Assembly (NCBI GenBank): GCA_003194525.1
Contig: NBIV01000286.1
Span: 1-64,000 of the forward strand
Length of the DNA stretch: 64,000 bases
Source: Gracilariopsis chorda
Taxonomy: Eukaryota; Rhodophyta; Florideophyceae; Gracilariales; Gracilariaceae
Direction of reading: 5' to 3'
The stretch's first letter is position 1. Every line of letters begins with the position of its first letter. The notes under the pieces are model-generated. The model was not told where the DNA came from and did no database searches. It worked only from the letters and a program-made list of their open reading frames with translations. Made by a program: the position numbers and the translations under genes. Shown one piece after another: positions 53,517 to 64,000 of the stretch.

Positions 53517-53993
53517 AATTCTTTTGTAGACTCTGATTTCGCGGATGATACCACAGATTGCAAGTCCCTGGCTGGGTATTTGATTAACCCTGGCTCCAGG
53601 TCATGTTGTTTTGGTGCTCTTAAGCAATCCCCAGTTGCACTGTCTCTTGGTGAGGCTGAATACTATTCATTGGTAGTGGCTGCTCAAGAGATACTTTGGA
53701 TATTACGTATGCTGAGAGAGTGTGGAATAGCAGTTCATAGCAGTGTTCCGATCCTCTTAGACAACCAATGTGGTATTGAGTGGGCTGTCGGTGAGCGTTG
53801 CTCTTCTGGCCGCGCAAAGCACATAGATATGAAGATGCACTTTATCAGACAACTGTTCAAGGACAATGTCATATCTGTGAAGTATGATGCCATTGAAAAC
53901 AATGATACGGACATCCTCACAAAGCCACTTAGCCCTGTGGCTGCACGATCCATATTGGAACGAGTGGGACTTCACCACGAACTCAAGGACAGG
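53517..53993 (+). mobile_element. Ty1/copia RNase H tail of a second copy
   Basis: Plus-strand RNase H region of the same family, beginning directly at LTR 52802-53516 and ending at the LTR at 53994. Visible parts: a DSDFADD entry, an SLGEAEYYSLVVAAQE helix, DNQCGIEW and AKHIDMKMHFIR, all characteristic of copia RNase H. It is a remnant of the element whose 3' LTR starts at 53994. Confidence 0.75.
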
Positions 53994-55456
53994 TGTTGAT
54001 GTTGGCACATCGTCGAGTGCCGTAAAGCCCTGGGACATCATAGTAGACTGCTTGGAAACAAAGTTGCCTGTAACGATGGGCACTTTTGAGCACCTCCTCT
54101 AAAGAAGTGCATATGGGCGTGTGCTCGAACTTAAAGTGGAGCGGGCTTATGATTGGCCACTTCATTTGCCATTATGCATTACATGGTTTAGAAATGGTAC
54201 GCATTGTATAGGTCGTAGGCACGGCATGGGCTACTTTGCATAATGTGAGTGAGCAATTTAAGTGGAATCTCATGATACTAGATGTCGTTCACAGGTATGT
54301 CAAGTTGTTGCACACGTGCGATTATGTGTACTAGCACGTGCAAGGTATGGAAAAGACATAGGGTATCGATATGAATGCAGTGTAATGTGAACTTATGCAT
54401 AGTCATGATCATGATGACGCAAGTAAGTCATTATACAGGGCTCGGACATGCAGATACGTTTTTGTCATGGTTGTTTCACTTACCGTGCTTCGTTGGCATG
54501 TGCCGCAATAATTTCCTGCATGGTTGTAGTGAACTCTCAACAGTTTTTGCAACTCTTATTCTGTTATGTTTGAATATTATTGTGTAGCATTCTGTCTACT
54601 GATGGTTCAAATCGCTTAAAATGGTTAAATGAGTGGGAGAGCCACTCTTACATTTGCACTGTAATCATGCGACGGTCCAGCCGCTTATTAGAAAAACCCT
54701 TCACAGCTGGATTGGTAATAGAAACTGATTTTGGACAGCCCCATGTGCACGGCGGGCTTGTTGCCAAATCTAGGATATTTTCTAGATATTTTAAAATGGG
54801 AATTCCCACTGGACTACTTATTGCGGCTGCCACCGGCGGCTCAGTAAGTAAAAGAAAAGGAACCTATCGGCTTCAATGCAGAGGATACTTCTGACTAAGA
54901 GGTCATAGATCCCAACCTTGACCGAGCCTTACCGGCTTACCGGCATTGCAGCACGGCTCGATGACACCTTCTCAGTTGATGTTGTTGCATCTGTAATCTC
55001 GGGTGTGTTCTTGTCGTCACTTTGCTACACTATAGCGCTCCATGCGGAATCCCACTCTCGGTGGCCTACGGTAGTGGCACCAGAGTCCCGTGACCGTGGC
55101 GTTGATCCCATCGCTCTCGTGGACCCTCACTCGTGCACGTGTGAATTCCAAACCCTTCGGCTTCTAGGATAGTTGCCCGCAACGCAGCGCCCGTATTGTC
55201 CAGTAATTACTGTGGCTACCCCAATATCGAGCACTGATATTGAAAAGGGTGGTATAACAAGAATTGTTAGTATTGGATGTCCGCGCTTAGTTGTTCGGGT
55301 TTTACTTTTAGCGGTGGTGCACTCTATTAGGGCTATAGAAGTTGCAGATATTGCAGCTCCGAGTAAACCACACCAAGCCTGACAACCTTCACTCTTGGTT
55401 TTCTTTCTTGCTTCATTTTCATTTCTGTCCAGTCCTAACTTCATTCATCAATATCA
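53994..55456 (+). repeat. Ty1/copia LTR, unusually long or carrying an insertion
   Basis: It starts TGTTGATGTTGGCA right after an RNase H end, and the LTR-type ending (pyrimidine-rich run, then ATATCA) comes at about 55456, followed by the copia leader. At 1463 bp it is about twice the length of the other LTRs of this family. The outer parts resemble them, while 54.4-55.36 kb does not. It may be one LTR with inserted DNA, or two LTR pieces with foreign DNA between. Confidence 0.5.
54580..55172 (+). other. unexplained coding-like sequence inside the long copia LTR
   Basis: Two consecutive plus-strand frames, 54580-54894 (GLVIETDFGQPHVHGGLVAK, MGIPTGLLIAAATGG) and 54918-55172 (a hydrophobic VASVISGVFLSSLCYTIAL segment), with protein-like composition. 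They do not resemble copia proteins or the sister LTRs. They could be a captured host fragment or chance; I cannot name them. Confidence 0.25.
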
Positions 55457-58400
55457 GGTTATGGGCCCAGAGCGCTGGCATATTGCAGATGTTTTTCTTA
55501 TTTAACTTTTTCTTGTTTTTGCGTTGCAAGGTTTTGTGGAGACCTAGGTTCTGTGGTGAAAGTAGGCAAAGCGTTCAGGGAATTTTCTCTGGTAAACCGA
55601 CCTACGCCTGTCCTAAGCCCTATTTCTTTGGTTTTAGCGCACAAAGACCGAGATAAGTTTTTGCAAGAGACCAGCAGGGGTCATTTGGTGAAAGCATATT
55701 GCTCTTGTAAGTAACGTCTCTGGGACGTTTCATACAGATGGAACACCCTGCTCTCAAAGTGCACAGAGTATGGCAGGTCGAAGAAAATTGCTTCTTGCAA
55801 CTGGAGAGAGGATCCAGAGTTTCAACTATCAGGGTAGCGGAGGTAGATTTTACTGTCAGAGCATCCCCTTTTACGAACTTTAATCTCTTATTTTATTTTC
55901 CTAGTGTTTTGCAAAGCTGCTGGCGAGGACACCCGGGTGTAGAAGACCCGAACTCAGCCTTGGAATGGCGTACCAGACGCGTCTGGACCAATATTGAGAC
56001 CTGTTCACACAGTCTTCACTGGCACCCTTGTTGCTGAGTGTTGAGAGCACTACACTCCTGTATTCATTTCTTAGTTTGGTCTCAGCTACACGTTTTGACT
56101 GATCTTCCAATTCAACACATTCCCTCTCTTGAAAATTGGTTTTCGAGAAGCACTGAGTCCCTCACTTTGCTTCGCAGTGTATACTTATTGGGTTTTCAGC
56201 TCCATCTGGAAGTATTTCTGACTCCAAAGTTGAGAACGAAACTAATTCTGGTGTGAAAATCCCACGCTATCATGGTAAGCGTGGTGAGATTTATACACTA
56301 TGGTGACATGGACTTCGTGCAGCGTGTTGCATGAAAGGTGTTTGGGATGTAGTGGGGTCAGCTATGAATGGGTCATGTAGTGCTAAATTGACTCAAGATT
56401 CAACCTTCACTGCTGCATCGAGCAGTTCCCGACTCATTTCAAATCGCGAAAAGGCATGTGCAATCACCATCCGTGCACTTGGAGACCGCTTCTACGCGTA
56501 CTCATGAATTTGGATGATGATCCTGGGCGTATAATGAAACTATTAGATGCAATTTATGCCTCTAATCGAACTGGTTTTCGTATCGCTGCACAGACTCAGC
56601 TGTTCCGAATGTCGTATAATGGACAAAGTATGTCAGGATGTGCCGACCAGTTTGCCACGTTATTCTAACAATTAGACCAAATGTAAAAGGATGCTGCTAT
56701 TCCGAAGTCACATAAGGCTGCAATGCTGTTAGCCTCCATGGACCCGAAATGCTAACTAAATACCACTGCTGCGGGACTTAAGAATAAGGAGATCTCGGAA
56801 CTAACGTGGGATTATGTGGCAACTATTTTCATTGAAGAGTACAACGCTCGTCAACTTGGTTCTGCAACTTCTAGTTGTGGTTGTAACTGCAAAAGGAACC
56901 GAAGTGAGAGCAACGGCGGTTAATTTGGACGCAACAGAATGGGAAATGGGGACGAAAATGACGGTAACACATCATATTCCAACTCCATTTTTGAGTCCAA
57001 TGAGTGTGATTATGCTGTTGTCAGCAAACACGGTTATCATTGGACCTTCGGCGACCACAAAGATCATACGCAGGACCGACGATACATGTGCTGCGACAGT
57101 CTGGACAACCGCTTACCGAAGATCACCTTGGACCAATTCATAGCTAGGTCTGGTGACAATTCCAAACGCTCTGGGAAAGCCCAAAGAATAGGACCCACGA
57201 TTAAAATCACCGGAAAGGGTGTCAGGAGGTCTAAGATGCTTCTATCTGCTTGAACAGGATGGGAAAACTATCGAGACAGCCGTGCCACGTCTCACGTTTT
57301 TTGTTCTGCATCTGCATTTGTAACCAACACGTTGGTTTATGTACCTCCAAGGTCTATTGAGCTTGCTGACAACATCACGGTCACCGCCACACAACAAGGA
57401 GGTGTTTTACTGCCTTTCCTCGACGCTAACTTGCGATTGACAGATGTAATGCTCGTACCAGATCTTGGATACAACTTGTTGTCTGTTGGTCGTCTGGCCG
57501 ATAAAGGCCTTCAATTCATGTTCGGTGCAAGTGAGGTTCGCCCTACACACGAAGAAGCGTTTGAAGTTGAGTGTGGTCAACGAGATATGAGATCTAGGTT
57601 GTGCACGATGCCACGTCTAATCGAGCATACCGATCACACAGCGCTCCTTTTTGCTAAAGACTTAGACCTCACAAAGCTGTGGCACCACCGAATTCCATAT
57701 ATGAACCCACTAGACCTTTAAAAGGTACACGAGCAAGTCGATGAAGTCCCAAAGCTAAAGTGGATGGAGGAGGTTTCTCGGCTGTGTCCACTGGGCAAGG
57801 CGAACAAACTTCCATTTTTGGGAAAGGATACAGGACCAAAAGAGGTTGGATGAATTGTGCATTTGGATATCCTTGGTCCTTTGCTCCCATCGTTTCCTGA
57901 TCGTTTTCAATATGCGTATGCGCTCATCGATGACCGGTCCCGGTACGCTCTGCTTGGTCTCATGTTGCATAGACCTGAGATTGGTGATGTATTTGTGGGG
58001 ATAAGACAGAGGCTCAAGCAGCTTGGAGGAGCGCATGTGCTTGTTCAGACTTGCACTCTGACAATGCAGAAGAGTACATTGCACTACAAGAAAACTCTGC
58101 CAATGATCTGCAGGGAACGCCGTTCTCACTTCCTTATACCCCGGGCCATAAGGCCATGGCCCAGCACATAGACTGCACTACGGAAGAAACGGCTTCAGCT
58201 TTGCTGATTCAGGCCAATTTACCAGAGGTCTTATGGCCATATGCATTAAAGTATATTATATGTGGTCGCAATAGAGTTTTCCACTTTATCACAGGCTTGA
58301 ATCCGTGCCAATGAGTGACTGGTAAAAAGCCGTCGTTGAAGCACGCCAAAGGTTTTGGATGCGCATGGTATGTATTGAAAATGAAGAGGGACACCAAGTT

Positions 58401-58545
58401 AGATTCTCGCACACTTGAGGGAATGTACTTGCAGACTCTATACCGTGGTGGTTGAGAGGTTCTGATAACTGATAACTGTGAGAGTTCTCGAATTGGGAGT
58501 TCTTGGCATGCCACTTTTGATTAGTCCACATTTCCTGGTGACACA
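55457..58545 (+). mobile_element. Ty1/copia copy C2, leader to integrase
   Basis: Plus-strand copy of the same family as C1: matching leader (GTGGTGAAAGTAGGCAAAGC near 55.55 kb), gag from about 56.25 kb (LFRMSYNGQSMSG near 56.6 kb), protease to pre-integrase (YNLLSVGRLADKG near 57.48 kb, LWHHRIPYMNP near 57.68 kb) and integrase (VHLDILGPLLPSF near 57.86 kb) to about 58.54 kb. There it is cut by the LTR of minus-strand copy C3, so its RT and RNase H would lie beyond C3 and C4, outside the window. Broken in many places. Confidence 0.75.
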
Positions 58546-59251
58546 ACGCATGCTGGTTATGAAAACAAAAAAAACAAAAGGGAGGAAAAAGAAACCAGAA
58601 AGTAAAACAAGGAAGGTTGTCAGGATTAGTCGACCAGTTTACTCCAAAGCGGGCAAAGGCATCGTACATATACCGTCTCGCACACACTTCACCTTCGTCG
58701 CAGCAAGCGACGGTGTCGTTTTCACCATTGCACTACACGTTCTTTGTATGTGCAGGTGTACACGAAGAGCGCATGCAATCTACATTGTCACAATTTCAAA
58801 TAACTAAATCAATCAATGCAGCAAATCCATTGCCAGTCCCTTGATCTGGAACCAGCTCAAAGAATAACAACAATTTCCATCCCGGAACTCCAACCCTTCA
58901 GCACAGCCCACATTGTCCGGAATCTCCCAATACAGCTCCCATTCGCATCTTCTGCATTGCAGTACAAACGCCTACTGCGCACAAACGTGAACCATCCACA
59001 TTGCTTCACTTTTGAATATCCGCAATCCAGTACCATACACGCCATAACATTTGTATGGCATACAATACATGTGGTATCTTGCAGTAGCCAATCATATTGC
59101 CATTTCACGTTGGGGTTGAGCAGAGGCGCATTTGCACTCTTGGAGTGAGGGGCTCCAAAAGTGCCCAGAGTCCCCTGAAGGTTTGTTTTTGGACCAAGCT
59201 GAGGCCTTCTGGGGGAATGGGCAGGCACTCGACTACTTCTAGACTTCAACA
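58546..59251 (-). repeat. Ty1/copia LTR of minus-strand copy C3
   Basis: About 706 bp in minus orientation. Minus-strand start is TGTTGAAGTCTAGAAG, at 59251. It is related to the plus-strand LTRs at 47414 and 52802 (for example the complement of the CAACGAGGGCGAAGTG word near 58.69 kb). It is the 3' LTR of C3. The left edge at 58546 is approximate. Confidence 0.65.
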
Positions 59252-61519
59252 CTCCACCTTGAGTTCCTGTCCAAGACCCATCCGTTTGAGATTCGCATTA
59301 ACACTCATACGTCTCAAATGCTTGGTGAGTACATCTGCATCGTTCAGCTCTTTTGGGACGTATTGAACACTAATCATATTGTCTCTTATGAGATCTTACA
59401 TAAAGTGAACCTTTACATCAATGTGCTTTAGCACGACTAGAAAGGACACCTTTGAACACCAGCCCAATCCAATGCGCACTGCTTGTCAGAGTGTAGAGGA
59501 ACCAAAGTTTTCACGTCGAAGCCGCATTCTCGTAACGCACGAGCACCCCATACCACTTCCTGTGCAGCCAACTTCAGAGCATAGTACTCCGCCTCGCCAG
59601 TTGATAGCGCAACTGGCGCTTGTTTTCTACCACCATACCAGCAGGTTGCTGACTCAAGTTTAACGATATATCCAGACATTGACTTCCGACTGGTATTGCC
59701 TCCAGCGTAGTCAGAGTCCAAAAAACCATGCAGATCTAGCGATCCAGGCCTGTAGCGTAGCCCATGCTGTCGCGTTCCACACAGGTACCTGAGCACTCGC
59801 TTCACAGCTTTTTGACACCAAGCGGTAGGAGCGCTCTGAAAACGAGCCCGGATGAGAACTGGTGCAGGTATATCCACCTTAGTACGTAGTGCCGAGTACA
59901 GCAGAGACCAGATCATCTGTTGGTACAACTGCACATCCATTGGTGATTTGTCCTCCTCCATTGCTAGAGATGTGAAAAAGCACTTTACCATAAGGCTAAG
60001 TACTGACTTAGCGTTCTGGAAACCAAATCTTCGAACTATACTTTCAATATACAGCGACTGTCCCAGTTTGACACCAAGAAGTTGTCCGGCTATACCTATT
60101 TTCCATGACAGCTCCACGCCAAGGTACAGAGTGATTTGGTTCTCAACGCGAAGCTCATAGAGCGCTTTGAGCTCCTCCAACGCCGTACTCTGCTGCTACA
60201 GCGTGGGCGTGAACACCAGAATGTCTTCCACGTATACGAGTATGTAGGCATACATGCCATCTACAACCTTTCGCTTGCATACGCACGGTGCGCTGGGTAG
60301 TTCCTCAAAACCCAACCGCTTCATGTCTGCTTTGACCTTGGTGTGCCATGCTATATAAGCCTATTTCACACCGTACATAACATTGAGTAACTTATTGTAC
60401 CTTGCGGTTAAACCAGGAACACCACGCGGCGACATCACCCAAACGTGTTCTTTAAGCTCCCCGTTGATAAATGCAGTCTTAACATCTACTTGAGCCACAT
60501 ACATCTGAAGACAAAAGGTGACGTACAGTAGCATGTGGACCAGACTAAATGGCACCACTGGCGCATATGTCTCCATGTAGTTCTGCCCGTATGTCTGGTG
60601 ATTGCCAGCAGCCACAAATCTAGCCTTGAATCTATCAACCGCTTGTTTGGCATCGCACTTGACTTTTTAGATAACATTAGTAGGAAGAGGGTGATAGGCA
60701 GGTGATTCATCCTCCTCCAAAGTTTCCTTCTCCTCCAGAGATGTCAGTTCTTCATCAATGGCATTCTTCCAAAGGCTCTGCTCAAGTGGTGTGGCAGACA
60801 GTGCTTCGCCCAGAGTACGTTCATCACTGGTAGTAATATCCATTTGTAATGTTGCACTACCGGCCATGTACCACCATCTAGCTGGTGCACGTCGTGTACG
60901 GCGAGGATAGCGTAGTTCTGGTTCAGATTCCGGGAAGACATCAGTGTCCGAAGTATGTTGACTAGCACTTGGGGCATGCTCACCACCATTGTCTGGGTCT
61001 GAATCGTCATCAGAAGCATGCTCGCTATCATCAGGATGATCGGTACCGCTTTCAGTGCTCTGTGCCTTTGGTATAGGAGTGGATTCAATATGTTCCGTAT
61101 CACTCTCACTGTCGAGTGGATTGTCCACAGAAACCATTCTACCACTCTCAGTATCCATTTCAAAGTGATCTGGGCATTCATAAATATCATCTGAGGCACC
61201 TTCATCACTCATAACATGTTCAAGAAATGGTGCCCTAGGGAACTTGGACCCGTCAAATGTCACATGCCAAAACTTTGCAATGCGTGGAATCTCATCACTA
61301 TCATTGACTAAAACATCATACACACCATGCTTTAGAGTCTGCAAGTACGCTCCCTCAAGTGCACGAGACTCGAACTGGGTATCCTGTTTCATCTTAAGCA
61401 CGAACGCAGCACACCCAAACACTTTGACATGCTTCAGGGATGGTTTTGAACCAGTCATCAAAAGGTAAGGGCTGCTTCCAGTTGCAGAGTGACAAAAACT
61501 GTTGCGAACATGTATGATG
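59252..61519 (-). mobile_element. Ty1/copia copy C3, integrase end to RNase H
   Basis: Minus-strand copy inserted into C2. Reading from right to left: end of integrase (SKPSLKHVKVFGCAAF near 61.44 kb), an acidic Asp/Ser-rich linker (61.2-60.95 kb), reverse transcriptase (about 60.70-59.8 kb), and RNase H (DSDYAGG near 59.71 kb, AEYYALKLAAQE near 59.58 kb, KQCALDWA near 59.48 kb). The remainder of its integrase and gag are separated by insertion of copy C4 at 61520. It is less worn than C1 and C2, with a handful of breaks. Confidence 0.8.
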
Positions 61520-62298
61520 TGATAGAAGTTGAATTGGAAGGGAAAGGAAGGGCAGGGAAGTGCAAAGGACGTTTGCCAGCTCTGGCTCCGATTTACTTGG
61601 AGGTTCTACAATCCCAACTTATATAGAACTCTAACTTCATCTTAGTCGCAACTATGACTTCAACTGAAACCTAAACTAGTAGCTGGGGACACTCAATACT
61701 ACCAATCATCATGTAACATAATATAGCCACGCTAGCACTAACTCATGATACCTTAAATCGACTCAACACAATAACGCACCAACACGACACCATAAGTTAC
61801 GTGCCTGCACACAACCATCACAAAGCACAAATTCACAAAACACAACACAGATTCACATGCCAACGCATGCCAACGCATCCAAATTCATCCATGCACGTCA
61901 CAGTAATTCACCACATCACGTGTACGTGTAAGTGCATCAACTCACACGTCATTAACCACTTGGTGTACCTGTAAACCTGATGAGAGTACCCATACTCCTC
62001 ACCAAGGTACCACTGCTGTAACACATGTGCGGCGTGTCCAACTATCATAGGTACGTGCCCTGTACACTGTGCGCACTGTACTAGCTGGACACGTGGGTGT
62101 GCCAATTTAGCCCATTTGTGCACTACCACTTGTACGCACTACAGTGCATATGTGTATTTGCAGTTGCCAATCACAAGCCATATTCACTTTGAGTTTGCAC
62201 AGCGACGCATTTGCGCTTTTGCAGAGGCACCCTCCAAAACAGCCGATGCTCCACGGAACACTTGGTTTTTCAGTGACAGGACAGGTACTTTTCTCACA
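61520..62298 (-). repeat. Ty1/copia LTR of minus-strand copy C4
   Basis: About 779 bp in minus orientation, start TGTGAGAAAAGTACC at 62298 directly after a purine-rich AGGGGAAGGG tract, end TTCTATCA at 61520. It interrupts the integrase coding sequence of C3. Sequence is unlike the C1-C3 LTRs, so C4 is another copia family. Confidence 0.65.
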
Positions 62299-64000
62299 CC
62301 CTTCCCCTGTCACTGACTTCATAAGTCTTGGGGTAGCAGGCCACTGTCACCGCGGAACTTCTCCAGCTTCACGCGACCACGTGCCTTCGTAAGCATATCA
62401 GCAACCATTCCATCCGTAGAGCAGTACTGTAGCTGAATAGCTTTCTCACGTAGGGCCTCTCGTGTGAAGCGAAAAGGAATGTCGATATGCTTGGTACGCT
62501 TATTGAAAACTCTATTCCCGGTGAGGTCTATGCAGCCTTGGTTGTCCACATAAACTGTTGTGGGTTCAACCATCAGCTTTACTGACTCATCTACGTGCAG
62601 ACCAATTGCATCACTAATGGCACTCCAAAGTCTTCTCAGCCAGATTGCCTCTTTCGCTCCGGAACATAGATTCACATACTCAGCCTTGGCACTGGACAGC
62701 GCAACTACTTCCTGTTGGCGTGAGCTCCAAGAAACAGAACCACCACTCATCATGAACGCATACCTACTAGTAGACTTGCGATTGGATGTGTCACCTGCTC
62801 AGTCGGAGTCTACATATCCATAAAGCTGAGTATCCGTGCATGATCCATACGTGACTCCAAAAGATCGAGTGCCACTGAGGTACCTCAGTTCACGCTTGAC
62901 TGCCTTTCAATTAGTCTCTCCTGTGTTCTCGACATATGCTGCTAGCTTGGACACTGCAAAAGATATGTCCAGTCGAGTAACCACAGAAAGATACATTAGA
63001 GAGCCAATCACTTGCCTGTATGGGATGCTTTTCATAGGTCCCTCGATCTGAGTACGGTCCACTTTGGAGTCCATGGGAGTGTCCACTGGCTTCGACTGAC
63101 ACATGCCAAACCGTTCGAGGACCTTGTACGTGTACGCTGATTGCGTGAGGTACAACGTTTTCTTAGCTCGGTCCCGACGAATCTGGAATCCTAGAATCAT
63201 GCGAGCATCATTCAGGTCCTTCATTTTAAAACAGTTCGACAGCTCACACTTCACTCGATCTATTTCATCCATTGATGGACTTGCTATAATTCGGTCGTCT
63301 ACGTAGAGAACAATGATCACCAACACCTCCAGTATCATCCCGATGTAAACACGCTCGTCAGCACTGTTTGGCTTCAGACCCAGTTGTACAACAAGAAAGA
63401 CGTCAATCTTTGCGTGCCATTGCCTTGGTGCCTGTTGCAGCCGATATAGAGCTTTCTTTAGTTTTCACACCAAGTACTCGTTTCCGGCTTTGACGAACCC
63501 ATCTGGGTGCTCCATGTACACAGTTTCCTCGAGGTCGCCATTCAAGAATGCAGTCTTCACATCCATCTGGTGTAGGTGGTGGTCCTGCACGGCCACAATG
63601 GACAGATTCACCCTTATAGATGTAAAGTTGACTACTGCGCATACGTCTCTGAAAAATCGACGCCCTCAACTTGTAGGAATCCACGAGCAACCACGCTGGC
63701 CTTGTACCGCACTGTCGGATCACCACTTGCACTGCCCTCATACTTTTGCACAAGTATCCATTTGGACGAAATCACGTTGCTGTTGGCTGGTCTTAGCACT
63801 AAGTCCCATGTGTCATGCTCCATCAAGGACTCATACTCACTGTCTATAGCTTTGATCCATGCTTTCGAATCTGGTCGTGTCACTGCATCCGAATACAAAG
63901 ATGGGATGTCATCACTGGCTGTGAGTAGGGCTGTGCCACGCCACCAAGAGGTAGGTGCTTTGCGTTCACGAGTGGACCTTCGGAGTGTTTGTGGTTCTGG
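62299..64000 (-). mobile_element. Ty1/copia copy C4, RT and RNase H, runs off the window
   Basis: Minus-strand copia element of a second family. RNase H lies at 62319-62753 (SSAKAEYVNLCSGAKEAIWL, DNQGCIDL, KHIDIPFRF) and ends just before the LTR. Reverse transcriptase lies at about 62.9-63.9 kb (LYVDDRIIA near 63.3 kb, SSKWILVQKYEG near 63.76 kb). A linker begins at the right edge. It is the youngest layer of the nest (C2, then C3, then C4) and the least worn, with a few breaks. Its 5' half and other LTR lie outside the window. Confidence 0.85.

Noticed and set aside
61975-62020. Hammerhead-ribozyme-like CTGATGAG with a small hairpin
   Set aside because: The required GAAA after stem II is absent; it lies in an LTR and matches by chance.
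1-64000. CRISPR arrays, tRNA or rRNA genes
   Set aside because: No regular spacer repeats were seen. A by-eye look for tRNA T-loop (GGTTCGA) and anticodon patterns gave only isolated matches without cloverleaf flanks. A tRNAscan run would settle it.

Overview
This window is nuclear DNA from a eukaryote. It holds four LTR-retrotransposon zones, DNA-transposon remains, single-exon genes with ATG starts, and no operon-style spacing or ribosome binding sites. Long intronless reading frames, a C2H2 zinc-finger gene with a Pro/His/Ser-rich arm, and compact gene islands between retroelement stacks would fit a multicellular red alga (Chondrus-like). That assignment is inference from style, not from a marker gene.

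Layout. 1-10199: two Ty3/gypsy elements in tandem on the minus strand sharing one LTR (LTRs 3501-4520 and 9180-10199, each 1020 bp, about 1% apart). 10.36-14.47 kb: worn LTR-element relics (a gag piece, then a Ty1/copia relic). 15.8-32.06 kb: an accessory island with an unidentified reading frame, a decayed MULE transposase, an intact ParB-like gene, a DNA adenine methyltransferase-SET frame divergent from it, an unidentified coiled-coil frame, and the N-terminal half of a Plavaka/KDZ-type transposase. 32.4-45 kb: mostly unassigned sequence with one clear host gene, a four-finger C2H2 protein (38592-39818, minus), whose upstream region carries a 27-base G run. 45.25-64 kb: a Ty3/gypsy relic followed by a stack of Ty1/copia elements, plus-strand copies first and then two minus-strand copies nested one inside the other up to the window edge.

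The part most worth attention is 22.3-28.5 kb. An intact 804-residue ParB-fold protein is transcribed away from a frame that combines a beta-type N6-adenine methyltransferase (DPPYG first, FAGTFS later) with a C-terminal SET domain. The 475 bp between the two starts holds a 156-bp foldback made of four copies of a 13-mer in two nested palindromes. A DNA-modifying enzyme, a histone-methylation-type domain and a ParB fold around a shared palindromic control region, next to MULE and KDZ-type transposase remains, suggest either a mobile element with epigenetic cargo or a domesticated piece of one. The methyltransferase-SET frame, the MULE frame and the coiled-coil frame carry many in-frame stops but almost no frameshifts, while the ParB frame has none.
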